A stretch of DNA of 64,000 nt from Aquitalea sp. LB_tupeE (GTDB lineage: Bacteria; Pseudomonadota; Gammaproteobacteria; Burkholderiales; Chromobacteriaceae): contig NZ_JACAXB010000019.1 in NCBI RefSeq assembly GCF_013391415.1, positions 38,254 to 102,253 on the forward strand, given 5' to 3'. The notes below the pieces were generated by a model that saw only the letters and a list, made by a program, of their open reading frames with translations, was not told where the DNA came from and made no database searches. The translations under genes and the position numbers were made by a program. Positions 29,301-38,083 of the stretch are shown one piece after another. How positions within the stretch are numbered: the first letter of the stretch is position 1; the number at the start of each line of letters is the position of its first letter.

Positions 29301-29714
29301 TTGCTCCACATCCAGTTGTTGCTTGCTTTGCAACAAAAAGGTACGGCCCAGCAGGTAGCTCACCGGCGAGAGCCGCGTCATGGCGGTGCTGACCGGGGCA
29401 ATCACTACCTGACATTCACCGCGGTGAATCTGCCACAGCGTGGCCAGCCGTTCGCTTACCAGCTCGCCGTGCGGGGAGAAATGGTCGTAGGGCAGCGTCT
29501 CCCAGTCAGGCAGCAAGGCGGCCTTGATGTCGGGGGCAAACCAGGGCAACTCGGCTTTCAGCCGTTGTGCTGCCTGGGCGTCGGCGGTCAGCACCAGCAG
29601 GGTGTGGCCGGCCTGGGCCAGGCCAGCCAGCACGGCAGCGTCGAGGCCATCAGGCAGGGCGGGGCAGCGGGTCTTCTGACCGGCTGGGGCAATGCGGGGC
29701 AGTGTGTCCAACAT
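26316..29714 (-). CDS. mfd: Transcription-repair coupling factor
   Basis: Mfd removes RNA polymerase stalled at DNA damage and recruits UvrA. 1132 residues, full length. Order: UvrB-like N-terminal module (about 1-340), RNA-polymerase-interaction (CarD-like) domain near 475-545 (SGDPVVHEQHGIGRYIGL), DEAD/helicase motor with Walker A GDVGFGKTEVALRAAF, the DEEH box in LVIIDEEHRFGVRQKEQL and TATPIPRTL, helicase C-terminal motifs (LLCSTIIETGIDIPNANT, QLRGRVGRSHHQAYAYLL) and the C-terminal TRCF domain. No frameshift or missing motif. It is divergent from the GGDEF-EAL gene. Confidence 0.97.
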   Translation of the reverse strand: MLDTLPRIAPAGQKTRCPALPDGLDAAVLAGLAQAGHTLLVLTADAQAAQRLKAELPWFAPDIKAALLPDWETLPYDHFSPHGELVSERLATLWQIHRGECQVVIAPVSTAMTRLSPVSYLLGRTFLLQSKQQLDVEQLRADMVMAGYSHVTQVMAPGEFSIRGGLVDLFPMGSTLPYRIDLFDKEIDSLRTFDPDSQRTLYPVPEIRMLPAREYPADESGVTAFRQHYRERVEGDPSKSRIYKDVSANLFPAGIEYYLPLFFDETATLFDYVGESALVVLHRDVAGAADTFWKDVQNRYHMAQGDPERPVLPPADVFLRQDEFLGRIKPYSRIEIPAADADSTVLQLPDLAVERRADNPLHKLAHYLQHSGQRVLLTAESLGRRETMVQFLQEHGIKPQLIDNWQDFANGNMPLALVVAPLYSGFAQQQPPLSIITESELYQHIARSHTRRRHVKMSSDSMLRDLAEVKSGDPVVHEQHGIGRYIGLVSMDLGEGETELMQLEYADNATLYVPVSQLHLISRYAGGPSEQAPLHKLGNPAWEKAKKKAAEKARDTAAELLNLYAQRAAREGHSFSLSHHDYDAFAAGFGFEETIDQANAIEAVIHDMCSGKPMDRLVCGDVGFGKTEVALRAAFVAVMGGKQVALLVPTTLLAEQHFQNFSDRFNDWPVKIAELSRFRSAKESKAALAGLAEGTVDIVIGTHKLVQPDVQFKNLGLVIIDEEHRFGVRQKEQLKRLRANVDVLTLTATPIPRTLSMALEGLRDFSVIATAPNRRLAVKTFISPASNGVIREAILRELKRGGQVFFLHNEVDTIANMQEKLAELVPEARIGVAHGQLRERELEQVMRDFLQQRFNVLLCSTIIETGIDIPNANTILINRADKFGLAQLHQLRGRVGRSHHQAYAYLLTPDGMTKDAGKRLEAIQLSGELGAGFYLAMHDMEIRGAGEVLGEGQSGEMQEVGFSLFTEMLKQAVRDLKKGREPDLDAPLGVTTEINLHSPALLPDAYCPDVHERLVLYKRLATCDTEQDIDAIHEELIDRFGLPPQTVKTLIESHRLRLLAKPLGVAKLDASEVAIQLQFIKNPPIDPMKIIQLIQSKKNYKLAGQDKLRVESKIEEVGLRVVRVKELLKELS

Positions 29715-29900
29715 TCTTCTTCACATTCGTGGATCTGCGGGTATTATACCAGCGGGCATTTCACGCCATCGGTGTGTTTGCCAGCCATTTACAAGAGGCC
29801 ACAAGGCCCGCGACCCGCCACATATCCGTACCTCATACCAATAAGCACCGACCGGAAACAGTCGTGCATGGGCGGACTGTGGCTGTAAAGGATTGGGAGA

Positions 29901-32900
29901 GTGAAAGCTAAGGGGATATTTGCCGGCTGGCTGGCTTTTGCCTTGTTTGCCGCCAGCTTGTTGCTATGGCCCAGGGATGCCCTGGGTGAGGTTCCTTTGT
30001 ACGGTTTCCTGCCGCACGGCCTGTTTGCCGGCTGCCTGCTATGGCGCGGCCTGCGCCGGGTGTGGTTCTGGCCCCCGGCAGCCCTGCTGCTGACCGGCCA
30101 GTATTTGCCATGGCCATGGGCCGCAGCGCTAAGCCTGTCTTTGCTGCTGCTATTGCCAGGCGCGCATTTGCTGCGTGCCTCTCCAGCCACGGCCACCGAT
30201 GGTTCGGCCATTTCCCGCTTGCTGCTGAACCTGCTGGAAGTGTGTGCCTATTTCACCGCCCCGCCCATTGCCTTGCTGGGCGTGTATTCGTTCTGGCATG
30301 GCAGTTTGCCCGAGGTATTGCAGTGGATGGCGCAGGCCGGTGCCTGCTGCATGCTGGCCATGACCTCTTGCCTGCCGCTGCTGCGGCTGAGCAGCCTGCC
30401 AGATCGTCGTCGCTTGCTGGAATTGCTGGTGATTTTGCTGGTGATGCTGGCGGTGTGGGCATCCATGGTGAGCAATGCGCAAGACCTGCCCATTCCGCGC
30501 CCGGTACTGTTTTTCCCCTTGATGATTTGGGCGGCCTTCCGTGGCCGCTTGCTGGGTGCCTGCCTGTCCGGTGCCTTGCTGTGCCTGTTATTGTCCCTGC
30601 CCGGGTTTTTCCCCGGACTTTACCTGTATGCCGGCAGCACCGAGCTGATGACCGAAACGGCGCTGTGTCTGACTTTCATTGTGGCTTCCTTGCTGGTGGC
30701 AACGCTGAGTGATGTGCACCGCCGCAAGGAAGACGAGCTGAACGAGTTCCGCTCGCGGGTGGAGTCTCTGGTCAACAACAGCCCCAACATGATGTCGCTC
30801 AAGGGGCTGGATGGCCGCTTCCTGCTGGCCAACCGCGCTTACAGCCGCATGCTGGGCGTTACCGAGTACGCCATGGTGGGCCGCCTGGTGAGCGATTATT
30901 TTGCTTCTGAAGATGCCCGGCGCATCCAGCAGCAGGACGAAGTGGTACTCAATTGCCTGGAGCCGCGCCAGTTTGAAGAAAGCTTCACCACCGGCGGCAG
31001 CACCTTCACCATGCTGGTGACCAAGTTTCCGCTGTTCGACAGCCAGGGCCGCCCGGCCGGGGTAGGCAGCGTGGATACCGACATCACCCGTACCCGCGAA
31101 GAGCAAAAAGCCAAGAAGGAAGCCGAGGAAAAATACTGGGCGTTGGTGGAACAAACCCTGGTCGGCATCTACATCCTGCAGGACGAGCGGCTGGTGTACG
31201 TCAACCCCAAGCTGGCCGATATCGTCGGCTACCGGCCGGAAGACATGCAGGACATGCCCCTGGAAAGCCTGCTGCCGCCCAGCGAGGCCAGCCGCATCCG
31301 GCTGCAGATCAAGCGCCGCCTGCGCGACAACATCCAGGTGATGCACTACACCACCCGCGCCATCACTCGTGACGGCCATCTGGTGGACCTGGAAGTGCAC
31401 AGCCGCTTGGTGGAGTACGACGGCAAGCCCGCGTTGATTGGCGTGGTGGTGGACATTTCAGACCGCATTGCCGCCGATACCAATCTGAAACTGGCAGGCA
31501 AGGTGTTCGAAAATTCGGCGGAAGGCATCCTGATTCTGGATGCCGATACCCGCATCATCGCGGTCAACCACGCCTTCACCCGCATTACCGGCTATCAGGA
31601 GAGCGAGGCGCTGGGCAAGCTGTCGCGCATCTTCAGTGAAAATGACGACGCAGTCAGTCAGCAAATGCTGGAGGCGCTGGCGCAGCACGGACACTGGCAA
31701 GGCGAAATGCGCGACCGGCGCAAGAATGGCGACTGGTATCCGGCTGAACTGTCCATTTCACTGGTGCGCGATGACGGCGGCTTCCTCAGCAACTACGTGG
31801 CGGTGTTTTCCGACATCACCGTGCGCAAGCAGGCCGAAGAGCGCCTGCAGTTTCTGGCCAATCACGACCCGCTCACTCGCCTGCCCAACCGCAGCAGCCT
31901 GATCAGCCGGCTGGAACAGGCCATTGTCGACATGAGCGGCGAGCCAACCCCGCTGGCGGTGATGTTCATCGACCTGGACCGTTTCAAGCTGATCAACGAC
32001 TCCTTCGGTCACCAGTCCGGTGATGAACTGCTGCGCGAAATTGCCATTCGTCTGTCCAATTCGGTGGGCGAGCGCGGCCTGCTGGCGCGGCAAGGTGGCG
32101 ACGAATTCACCCTGCTGCTGACCGAATTTGCCGATCAGGCCGAACTGGCGGCGCTGGCCGAGGACATCCTCACCGTGCTGGGCCGTGGTTTGCGACTGGA
32201 AGAACACGAAGTGTTTGTCACCGGCAGTATCGGCATCAGCGTGTTCCCCAATGACGGGACCGATGCACGCAGCCTGCTGAAAAACGCCGATGTCGCCATG
32301 TACCGCGCCAAGGACGCCGGCAAGAACACCTACCAGTTCTTTGACGCGGAGATGAACACCCAGACCTTCGAGCGCCTGCTGCTGGAAAACGGCATGCGCC
32401 AGGCGCTGGAGCGGGGCGAATTCGAACTGCACTACCAGCCGCAACTCAATGCCGCCAGCCGCGACATGTCCGGGGTGGAAGTGCTGATTCGCTGGCGTCA
32501 CCCGCAACTGGGGCTGATTCCGCCGCTGCGCTTCATTCCGCTGGCCGAAGAAACCGGCCTGATCAAGCCCATTGGCGACTGGGTGCTGCAAGAAGCCTGT
32601 CGCCAGATCAAGGCCTGGGACGATGCCGGACTGTTCGTGCCGCGCGTGGCCGTCAACCTGTCGGCGCGCCAGTTTGAGCAGACCACGCTGGTGGAAAACG
32701 TAGCGCGAGCCTTGCAAAGTACCGGTCTGGACGCCAGCAGGCTGGAGCTGGAAATCACCGAAAGCATGATCATGCAAAACCCGGTGGAAGCCGTGCACCA
32801 ACTGGCCGAACTGAAAGCGCTGGGTGTGTGGCTGTCGATTGACGACTTTGGCACTGGTTACTCCTCACTGTCCCATCTCAAGCGTTTCCCGCTGGATACG

Positions 32901-33185
32901 CTGAAAATCGACCGCTCCTTTGTCGACGGCCTGCCCGGCGACGAAGACAATGCCGCCATTGCCGAAGCTATCCTGGCCATGGCCAAGAAGCTCAAGTTCA
33001 AGGTGGTGGCCGAAGGGGTGGAGAATGCTGCCCAGGCAGACTTCCTGGAACTGAAAGGCTGCACCTTGTTGCAGGGCTATCACTTTGGCAAGCCGGTGCC
33101 GGCGACGGAGTTTCCGCAACTGGCCGAACAACTGGCCAAGTCGGCGCGTCTGGCCGTACTGGCCGACTGGCAGGGCGGTCTGTGA
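29901..33185 (+). CDS. Membrane PAS-PAS-PAS-GGDEF-EAL cyclic-di-GMP enzyme
   Basis: 1094 residues from a GTG at 29901 (AAGGA 8 bases upstream). Residues 1-275 have about eight membrane helices of a MASE1-like sensor. Three PAS domains follow (about 280-395, 405-525, 530-650). The GGDEF domain (about 655-815) has an intact RQGGDEFTLLL active site; no RxxD inhibitory site is seen before it. The EAL domain (about 825-1085) reads EVLIRWRHP (V for A in EAL), with LELEITESM, DDFGTGYSSLSHLKRFPL, KIDRSFV and AEGVE all present. So both cyclase and phosphodiesterase activity are possible. It probably adjusts c-di-GMP to a signal in the membrane or cell redox state. Confidence 0.93.
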   Translation: MKAKGIFAGWLAFALFAASLLLWPRDALGEVPLYGFLPHGLFAGCLLWRGLRRVWFWPPAALLLTGQYLPWPWAAALSLSLLLLLPGAHLLRASPATATDGSAISRLLLNLLEVCAYFTAPPIALLGVYSFWHGSLPEVLQWMAQAGACCMLAMTSCLPLLRLSSLPDRRRLLELLVILLVMLAVWASMVSNAQDLPIPRPVLFFPLMIWAAFRGRLLGACLSGALLCLLLSLPGFFPGLYLYAGSTELMTETALCLTFIVASLLVATLSDVHRRKEDELNEFRSRVESLVNNSPNMMSLKGLDGRFLLANRAYSRMLGVTEYAMVGRLVSDYFASEDARRIQQQDEVVLNCLEPRQFEESFTTGGSTFTMLVTKFPLFDSQGRPAGVGSVDTDITRTREEQKAKKEAEEKYWALVEQTLVGIYILQDERLVYVNPKLADIVGYRPEDMQDMPLESLLPPSEASRIRLQIKRRLRDNIQVMHYTTRAITRDGHLVDLEVHSRLVEYDGKPALIGVVVDISDRIAADTNLKLAGKVFENSAEGILILDADTRIIAVNHAFTRITGYQESEALGKLSRIFSENDDAVSQQMLEALAQHGHWQGEMRDRRKNGDWYPAELSISLVRDDGGFLSNYVAVFSDITVRKQAEERLQFLANHDPLTRLPNRSSLISRLEQAIVDMSGEPTPLAVMFIDLDRFKLINDSFGHQSGDELLREIAIRLSNSVGERGLLARQGGDEFTLLLTEFADQAELAALAEDILTVLGRGLRLEEHEVFVTGSIGISVFPNDGTDARSLLKNADVAMYRAKDAGKNTYQFFDAEMNTQTFERLLLENGMRQALERGEFELHYQPQLNAASRDMSGVEVLIRWRHPQLGLIPPLRFIPLAEETGLIKPIGDWVLQEACRQIKAWDDAGLFVPRVAVNLSARQFEQTTLVENVARALQSTGLDASRLELEITESMIMQNPVEAVHQLAELKALGVWLSIDDFGTGYSSLSHLKRFPLDTLKIDRSFVDGLPGDEDNAAIAEAILAMAKKLKFKVVAEGVENAAQADFLELKGCTLLQGYHFGKPVPATEFPQLAEQLAKSARLAVLADWQGGL

Positions 33186-33269
33186 TGGGCACCGGGCTGC
33201 GGTTTGGCAGCAAGCCCCGTCCTTTGCAGCTACAATAGCGCCCATTCCCGTTTACAAGGCTTCAAGCGC

Positions 33270-34025
33270 ATGAGCAACAAGCGACTCATTCACGGCTTTC
33301 ATGCCATCAACGCCCGCTTGTGGCAGAACCCGAAAAGCCTGATTGAAATCTGGCTGGCCGGCGGCCGCCACGATGAGCGCGCCAAGGCCGTGCTGGACAA
33401 GGCCGCAGAAGAAAGCATCAAGCTGCACATTGTCGACAAGGCAAGGCTGGACAGCATGAGCGGCAATGCCCGCCATCAAGGCGTGGTGGCCATGATTGAT
33501 GCCAGCCGCAACCATGTCGACCTGGACGACGTGCTGGAAAACCTCAGCGAACCGCCGCTGCTGCTGATTCTGGACGGCGTGACCGACCCGCATAACCTGG
33601 GGGCCTGCCTGCGGGTGGCCGACGCCATGGGCGCCCATGCGGTGATTGCCCCGAAAGACCGTTCTGCCGGGCTGAACGCTACCGTATCCAAAGTGGCCTG
33701 CGGCGCGGCGGAAGTGATTCCCTACATCACCGTCACCAATCTGGCGCGCACCCTGCGCGACCTGAAAGACGCCGGGGTGTGGATTGCCGGCACCACCATG
33801 GAAGCCGATACCGACCTGTTCCATGTGGATGCCGCAGGCCCGCTGGCCTGGGTGATGGGCTCGGAAGGCGAGGGCATGCGTCGCCTGACGCGTGAGCACT
33901 GTGATGTGCTGGTGTCCATTCCGATGTGTGGCACGGTGGAAAGCCTCAATGTGTCGGTGTCCTCCGGCATGGTGCTGGCCGAAAGCCGCCGCCAGCGTGT
34001 GCTAGCTGCTGATGCCAAAGCCTAA
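33270..34025 (+). CDS. rlmB: 23S rRNA (guanosine-2'-O-)-methyltransferase RlmB
   Basis: SpoU/TrmH-family enzyme that methylates G2251 of 23S rRNA. 251 residues from the ATG at 33270; the frame upstream overlaps the previous gene. The N-terminal L30e-like substrate-binding domain (about 1-80, [11 protein letters not shown]) is followed by the knotted methyltransferase with [42 protein letters not shown] and [15 protein letters not shown], the three SpoU motifs. A nucleotidyltransferase-like gene overlaps its 3' end. Confidence 0.95.
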   Translation: MSNKRLIHGFHAINARLWQNPKSLIEIWLAGGRHDERAKAVLDKAAEESIKLHIVDKARLDSMSGNARHQGVVAMIDASRNHVDLDDVLENLSEPPLLLILDGVTDPHNLGACLRVADAMGAHAVIAPKDRSAGLNATVSKVACGAAEVIPYITVTNLARTLRDLKDAGVWIAGTTMEADTDLFHVDAAGPLAWVMGSEGEGMRRLTREHCDVLVSIPMCGTVESLNVSVSSGMVLAESRRQRVLAADAKA

Positions 34026-34638
34026 GGCTGTACCATTGCAGTCCAACGCCCTGTCTCTCACAGCAGAACAGGGCGTTTTGCTTGATAGGCTGGACGCTAT
34101 CTTGTCCGCTCATCCGCTGCTATCCCCCTTGCTTACTTATCTAGAGGATGTTGCACCGGATTGTTGGCTGGCTGCCGGTGCTGTGCGTGCGGCAGTCTGG
34201 GATCATCTGCATGGCTATTCACCGTCGCTGCCGGCCGAGATTGATATCGTCTACCATGCGACGGCGTTGGATGCTGCTGATTTTGAGGCAGAGCTTGAGC
34301 ACAGTTTACGTGGCAGATTTTCTCAGGTTAGCGCGTGGGACATTGTGAATCAGGCCACCGTGCATCGCTGGATTGCAGAAGCAACCGGGAAACATTGGCC
34401 GCCTTTCATATCCTTGCTTGCGGCGTTGGAGAGTTGGCCCGAGACGGCTACGGCTGTTGCAGTACGCCGTAGTGGCTGCAGCCTGGAACTGATTGCCCCG
34501 TTTGGTTTGGATGATCTGTTTGCTGGAGTACTAAGACATAACCCGGCTCGTGCCTCGGTAGCCGTGTTCCACCAGCGAGTTACTGATAAGGGTTGGTTGC
34601 ACCGTTGGCCAGATTTGATCTGGCACAATGGAACTTGA
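34012..34638 (+). CDS. Nucleotidyltransferase-like protein (DUF925/NTP_transf_6)
   Basis: 208 residues, overlapping the end of rlmB by 14 bases in another frame. The sequence has [18 protein letters not shown] (the GAVRnxxWD motif of this family), then EIDIVYHA with the paired acidic residues expected to bind metal (D-x-D-like), and a late [24 protein letters not shown] motif, which is also typical. Members are uncharacterised. The gene is somewhat less GC-rich than rlmB. It is followed by the copper operator and multicopper oxidase gene. Confidence 0.8.
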   Translation: MPKPKAVPLQSNALSLTAEQGVLLDRLDAILSAHPLLSPLLTYLEDVAPDCWLAAGAVRAAVWDHLHGYSPSLPAEIDIVYHATALDAADFEAELEHSLRGRFSQVSAWDIVNQATVHRWIAEATGKHWPPFISLLAALESWPETATAVAVRRSGCSLELIAPFGLDDLFAGVLRHNPARASVAVFHQRVTDKGWLHRWPDLIWHNGT

Positions 34639-34663
34639 ATGGTATTTGTTACTCTACGTTCGA

Positions 34664-34682
34664 CATACCCTTGGGGGGTATG
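34664..34682 (+). promoter_or_regulatory. CsoR/RcnR-type operator
   Basis: CATACCCTTGGGGGGTATG: inverted repeat CATACCC/GGGTATG around a G-rich centre, the layout of CsoR-family operators. It lies 31 bp before the multicopper oxidase start, and a CsoR-family gene follows that gene, so copper-relieved repression and autoregulation are likely. Confidence 0.75.
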
Positions 34683-34713
34683 AGTTGTAGCCATTCAAAT
34701 TAAGGCCCAGATC

Positions 34714-36210
34714 ATGCAACGCCGCCACTTTCTATCTTACGCTGCTACCTTGGTATTCACTCCGCTGCTGCAACGCCAGGCATGGGCAGAAGGCATGGCC
34801 GACATGCCGGGCATGGATCATGCGGCCATGGACCACGGTGCAAGCGCCAGCATGCCCGCTGCCGACAGCCTGGGTCTGCCACGCGGCCTGCCTTTGGCTG
34901 CGCTGTCCATGCTGGCCAATCAGGGGGGCAGCGGCCAGTTTGTCGGCCAGTTGCAGGCAGCGCCGGTCAGCCTGCCGCTGTTGCCGGGTAAGCCCGCTAC
35001 TACTTTCTGGGCGTATAACGGCCAGATTCCCGGCCCGGCCATCGTGGCCTGGGAAGGGGATGAAGTGGACATTGCTTTTGCCAATAAGCTGCTGCAGCCC
35101 AGCACCATCCATTGGCATGGCATGCCGGTGCCGGCAGAGCAGGACGGCAATCCGCACAACCCGGTTTTGCCGGGGCAGCAGCATGCCTACCGCTTCCGTT
35201 TGCCGCCGGGCAGCGCAGCCAGCTACTGGTATCACCCGCATCCGCATGGCCATACCGCGCAGCAGGCTTATATGGGGCTGGCCGGGGTATTCGTGGTGAA
35301 AAGCCGCAACGACCCGCTGGCGCATCTGCCGGAGCAGTGGCTGGTGCTGTCCGACCTCAAACTGGATGCCCATGGCCAGATTGCGGATAGCAGCGCTGCC
35401 GACCGGCATGATGGCCGTGAAGGCCAGTTCGTGCTGGTGAATGGCGGCTGGCAGCCGGTGATTACGCTGGCGCAGGGCGAGCGGCAGCGCTGGCGCATCT
35501 GGAATGCCAGCAGCGCCCGCATCCTCAAGCTGGCCTTGCCCGTGCACGAAGTACAACTGGTGGGGACGGATGGCGGGCTGATCGGCGCGCCGCGCCACAT
35601 TGATACGCTGTTGTTGTCGCCCGGTGAGCGGGCGGAAATTGTCGTGACCGGACGCTTTACTGCAGGCCAGCCATCCGCCTTGCAGTCTTTGCCTTACAAC
35701 CGTGGCAAAGCCATGAGCCCGGAACAGGCGGAAACCCTTACCCTTGCCACCATCAGGCAGGCAGGCAGCAAAGCCACCGCCACGCTGCCGGACACACTGC
35801 GCGACATCACCGCGCTAGGCGAGCCTGCGGTCAAACGGGTGGTCAACTTCAGCGAAAACATGGCCAATCCGGCGGCGATGTTCCTGATCAATGGCAAGAA
35901 ATTCGATATGAACCGGGCTGATTTCACCGGCAAGGTGGGGCAGATCGAAGAATGGGACATCGTCAGTCAGGCGCACATGGACCACCCCTTCCATCTCCAC
36001 GGCACCCAGTTCCAAGTGATGGCCCGCACCGATGACGGCGTGTGGCAAACCGAGCCCTTCCTGGCCTGGCGCGATGTGGTGAATATTCCTGCCGGCGAAA
36101 CCGTGCGCCTGCGCTTTGTGCAGACCATGCCCGGCCTGCGTATGTTCCACTGTCACATCCTGGAGCACGAGGACGCGGGCATGATGGCCATGCTGGACGT
36201 CAAAGCCTGA
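34714..36210 (+). CDS. Periplasmic multicopper oxidase (CueO/CopA-like)
   Basis: 498 residues. Oxidises Cu(I) and possibly phenols or other metals with reduction of O2. The N-terminus has RRHFLSYAATLVFTPLL, a Tat-like signal (RR, hydrophobic core, AWA cleavage), then a Met/His segment MADMPGMDHAAMDHG. The four copper motifs are present: HWHGMPVP, YHPHPHGHTA, HPFHLHGTQF and HCHILEHEDAGMM (type 1 Cys-His-Met). The operator upstream and the CsoR-family gene 76 bp downstream indicate a two-gene copper-response operon. Exact substrate not predictable. Confidence 0.92.
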   Translation: MQRRHFLSYAATLVFTPLLQRQAWAEGMADMPGMDHAAMDHGASASMPAADSLGLPRGLPLAALSMLANQGGSGQFVGQLQAAPVSLPLLPGKPATTFWAYNGQIPGPAIVAWEGDEVDIAFANKLLQPSTIHWHGMPVPAEQDGNPHNPVLPGQQHAYRFRLPPGSAASYWYHPHPHGHTAQQAYMGLAGVFVVKSRNDPLAHLPEQWLVLSDLKLDAHGQIADSSAADRHDGREGQFVLVNGGWQPVITLAQGERQRWRIWNASSARILKLALPVHEVQLVGTDGGLIGAPRHIDTLLLSPGERAEIVVTGRFTAGQPSALQSLPYNRGKAMSPEQAETLTLATIRQAGSKATATLPDTLRDITALGEPAVKRVVNFSENMANPAAMFLINGKKFDMNRADFTGKVGQIEEWDIVSQAHMDHPFHLHGTQFQVMARTDDGVWQTEPFLAWRDVVNIPAGETVRLRFVQTMPGLRMFHCHILEHEDAGMMAMLDVKA

Positions 36211-36286
36211 ACGGCAGCCTGCGCAAGCCCGGGGCTGCCGGTGTTACACTGGCAGCCCTGTTTTCAATCCAGAATGCGGAGTCTGC

Positions 36287-36613
36287 ATGAGCCTTGCCCC
36301 CAAAAACGACGACTGCTGCCATGGGCAGCCGGAATCCAGTGGCAAGAGTGTGACCCAGCCCAACAAGGCGGCCCTGCTCAAGCGGCTGGCCAGAATTGAG
36401 GGGCAGGTACGCGGCATCAGCGGCATGGTGGAGTCCGACCGTTACTGCGTGGACGTGCTGACCCAGGTGGCGGCGGTCAAGTCGGCACTGGACGCCGTGG
36501 CCATGCAGTTGCTGGAAAACCACATGAAGGGTTGTGTCAGCCGGGCATTGCAACAAGGTGATGCAACCGGCATGGTGACCGAGTTGATCGATGTGGTGAA
36601 AAAGGTGCGCTAG
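36287..36613 (+). CDS. csoR: CsoR-family metal-sensing repressor
   Basis: 108 residues, all-helical DUF156 family. The Cu(I) ligand set is visible: Cys in DRYCVDVLTQ, and His plus Cys in ENHMKGCVSRA, the C-H-C pattern of CsoR rather than the RcnR or FrmR pattern. The LLKRLARIEGQVRGISGMVE helix holds conserved basic residues for DNA contact. There is an extra N-terminal arm with Cys-Cys-His (DDCCHGQPE). It follows the multicopper oxidase gene and should bind the operator at 34664. A GGGCGC/GCGCCC hairpin at the stop may be a weak terminator. The symbol reflects family and ligand set. Confidence 0.85.
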   Translation: MSLAPKNDDCCHGQPESSGKSVTQPNKAALLKRLARIEGQVRGISGMVESDRYCVDVLTQVAAVKSALDAVAMQLLENHMKGCVSRALQQGDATGMVTELIDVVKKVR

Positions 36614-36709
36614 GGCGCGGAGCGCCCCAATCAACGCAGGCTTCATCAACGATTGATCCGCCTTGTGGAATACTCGGGTTTCCCCACCGGCCCATGGAAA
36701 CCCACCGCC

Positions 36710-36985
36710 ATGAAAACCCTTTTGCCAGCGCTGGCTGGCCTGCTGCTGTCGTCCTGCATACTGGCCGACCCTCTACCCTTCGAACAATTCATGCGCCTGC
36801 ACCGTGGCATGCCTGCCAGTGAACTGCAACAACTGGCCGGCAAGCCGGATTACGTGCGCACCGACCCGGCCGGCAGTGGCGATAGCCAGTTGTTCTGGCT
36901 GGGCGACATCGACCTGCCCTACACCACGGTGATTACCCTGCATCAGGGCGTCATCAGCGATATTCAACGCAATAAGCGCCTGTAG
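36710..36985 (+). CDS. Small exported lipoprotein-like protein
   Basis: 91 residues from the ATG at 36710. The N-terminus MKTLLPALAGLLLSSCILA has a hydrophobic core and LLSSC, a probable lipobox. The mature part FMRLHRGMPASELQQLAGKPDYVRTD resembles the GMxxxxVxxxLGxPd element of BamE/SmpA-like folds, followed by strands ending in VISDIQRNKRL. Function unknown. It lies between csoR and the ribosomal operon with no operon partner. A longer in-frame start at 36653 is unlikely because it lacks a signal sequence. Confidence 0.65.
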   Translation: MKTLLPALAGLLLSSCILADPLPFEQFMRLHRGMPASELQQLAGKPDYVRTDPAGSGDSQLFWLGDIDLPYTTVITLHQGVISDIQRNKRL

Positions 36986-37090
36986 CTGTTGCAGTTTGAC
37001 TGCGTGGCAGGCCATCGGGCTTGCACTTACGGACGATTTAGTTTGCCCCGGCCTGCGTAAGTGCGTAGAATGCTGCGGTTTCACTACCTT

Positions 37091-37117
37091 GCTTTTTGCA
37101 ACCGCATGGCAAAAAGC
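37091..37117 (+). ncRNA. S6:S18 ribosomal leader-type hairpin
   Basis: Perfect 9-bp stem GCTTTTTGC/GCAAAAAGC with loop AACCGCATG, 22 bases before the rpsF start. Leaders of rpsF operons are known to carry a hairpin with an unpaired CCG that the S6:S18 complex binds to repress the operon; position and loop CCG fit. Function here is inferred. Confidence 0.65.
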
Positions 37118-37139
37118 TAAATAGCCATAAGGAGTTAAC

Positions 37140-37514
37140 ATGCGTCATTACGAAATCGTGTTCATCGTCCATCCGGACCAGAGCGAACAGGTTCCGGCCA
37201 TGATCGAGCGCTACAAGGGCATGGTTCTGGCCGCTGAAGGCAAGATCCACCGTCTGGAAGACTGGGGCCGTCGTCAACTGGCTTACCCGATCCAGAAGCT
37301 GCACAAAGCCCACTACGTTCTGATGAACGTTGAGTGCCAGTCCGAAACCCTGGCCGAGATCGAGCACGCCTTCAAGTTCAACGACGCTGTTCTGCGTCAC
37401 CTGACCATCAAGCTGGACCGCGCCATTACCGAAGCGTCCCCGATGATGAAGGACGAAAAGGCTAAAAACCTGCTGGATTCCCAGCCGGCAGCCGAGGCCG
37501 AAGCTGCTGCCTGA
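37140..37514 (+). CDS. rpsF: 30S ribosomal protein S6
   Basis: 124 residues: [20 protein letters not shown], then [20 protein letters not shown] and [16 protein letters not shown], all diagnostic of S6, with an acidic Ala-rich tail. AAGGAG precedes the ATG. First gene of the S6-PriB-S18-L9 operon, with a leader hairpin likely bound by S6:S18. Confidence 0.97.
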   Translation: MRHYEIVFIVHPDQSEQVPAMIERYKGMVLAAEGKIHRLEDWGRRQLAYPIQKLHKAHYVLMNVECQSETLAEIEHAFKFNDAVLRHLTIKLDRAITEASPMMKDEKAKNLLDSQPAAEAEAAA

Positions 37515-37523
37515 TAGGCAGGA

Positions 37524-37832
37524 GTGAAGGACTTGCAGAACCGTCTGGTATTGACCGCGACGGTCGAACGCGAAGAAGACCTGCGTTACACCCCTGCCGG
37601 AATTCCGGTAGTGGAAATGTGGGTCCGGCATCAGTCTAGACAGACTGCCGGCGGGTTCGAACGGGATGTGGCCTGTGAAATCCAGGCCGTGCTGATTGGT
37701 GAAGACGCCCGGCGACATGCTGGCAAACTGGCAGGAAACACGGTAACGCTTACCGGCTTTCTGTCCCAGCGCAGTCTGAGGAATCCGCGGTTGGTACTCA
37801 ATATCGAATATGTTGAATTTGTAAAAGGTTAG
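37524..37832 (+). CDS. priB: Primosomal replication protein N (PriB)
   Basis: Single-stranded-DNA-binding OB-fold protein that links PriA to DnaT during replication restart. [51 protein letters not shown] and [14 protein letters not shown] fit the family. The start is uncertain: GTG at 37524 (102 residues) or TTG at 37533 (99 residues). The TTG has GGAG 8 bases upstream and puts the start near the usual MxNRLVL opening, so it may be the real one. It lies between rpsF and rpsR as in many proteobacteria. Confidence 0.9.
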   Translation: MKDLQNRLVLTATVEREEDLRYTPAGIPVVEMWVRHQSRQTAGGFERDVACEIQAVLIGEDARRHAGKLAGNTVTLTGFLSQRSLRNPRLVLNIEYVEFVKG

Positions 37833-37837
37833 TCAAA

Positions 37838-38065
37838 ATGGCTCGTCAACTCTTCAAGCGCAAGAAGTTCTGCCGCTTCACGGCAGAAGGCATCAAGGAA
37901 ATCGACTACAAATCCGTTGATCTCCTGAAAGACTTCATCGCCGAAAACGGCAAAATCATCCCGGCTCGCATTACCGGTACCAAGGCTCGCTACCAGCGTC
38001 AGCTGACCACTGCTATCAAGCGTGCTCGCTTCCTGGCTTTCCTGCCTTACACCGATCAACACTAA
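37838..38065 (+). CDS. rpsR: 30S ribosomal protein S18
   Basis: 75 residues, full length: [40 protein letters not shown] and [20 protein letters not shown]. It starts 5 bp after priB. S18 pairs with S6 in the 30S platform and in leader-mediated feedback. Confidence 0.98.
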   Translation: MARQLFKRKKFCRFTAEGIKEIDYKSVDLLKDFIAENGKIIPARITGTKARYQRQLTTAIKRARFLAFLPYTDQH

Positions 38066-38083
38066 GCCGGGAAAGGACTTAAG

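Noticed and set aside
27744..29888. 714-codon open frame opposite mfd
   Set aside because: Antisense of mfd with no independent support.
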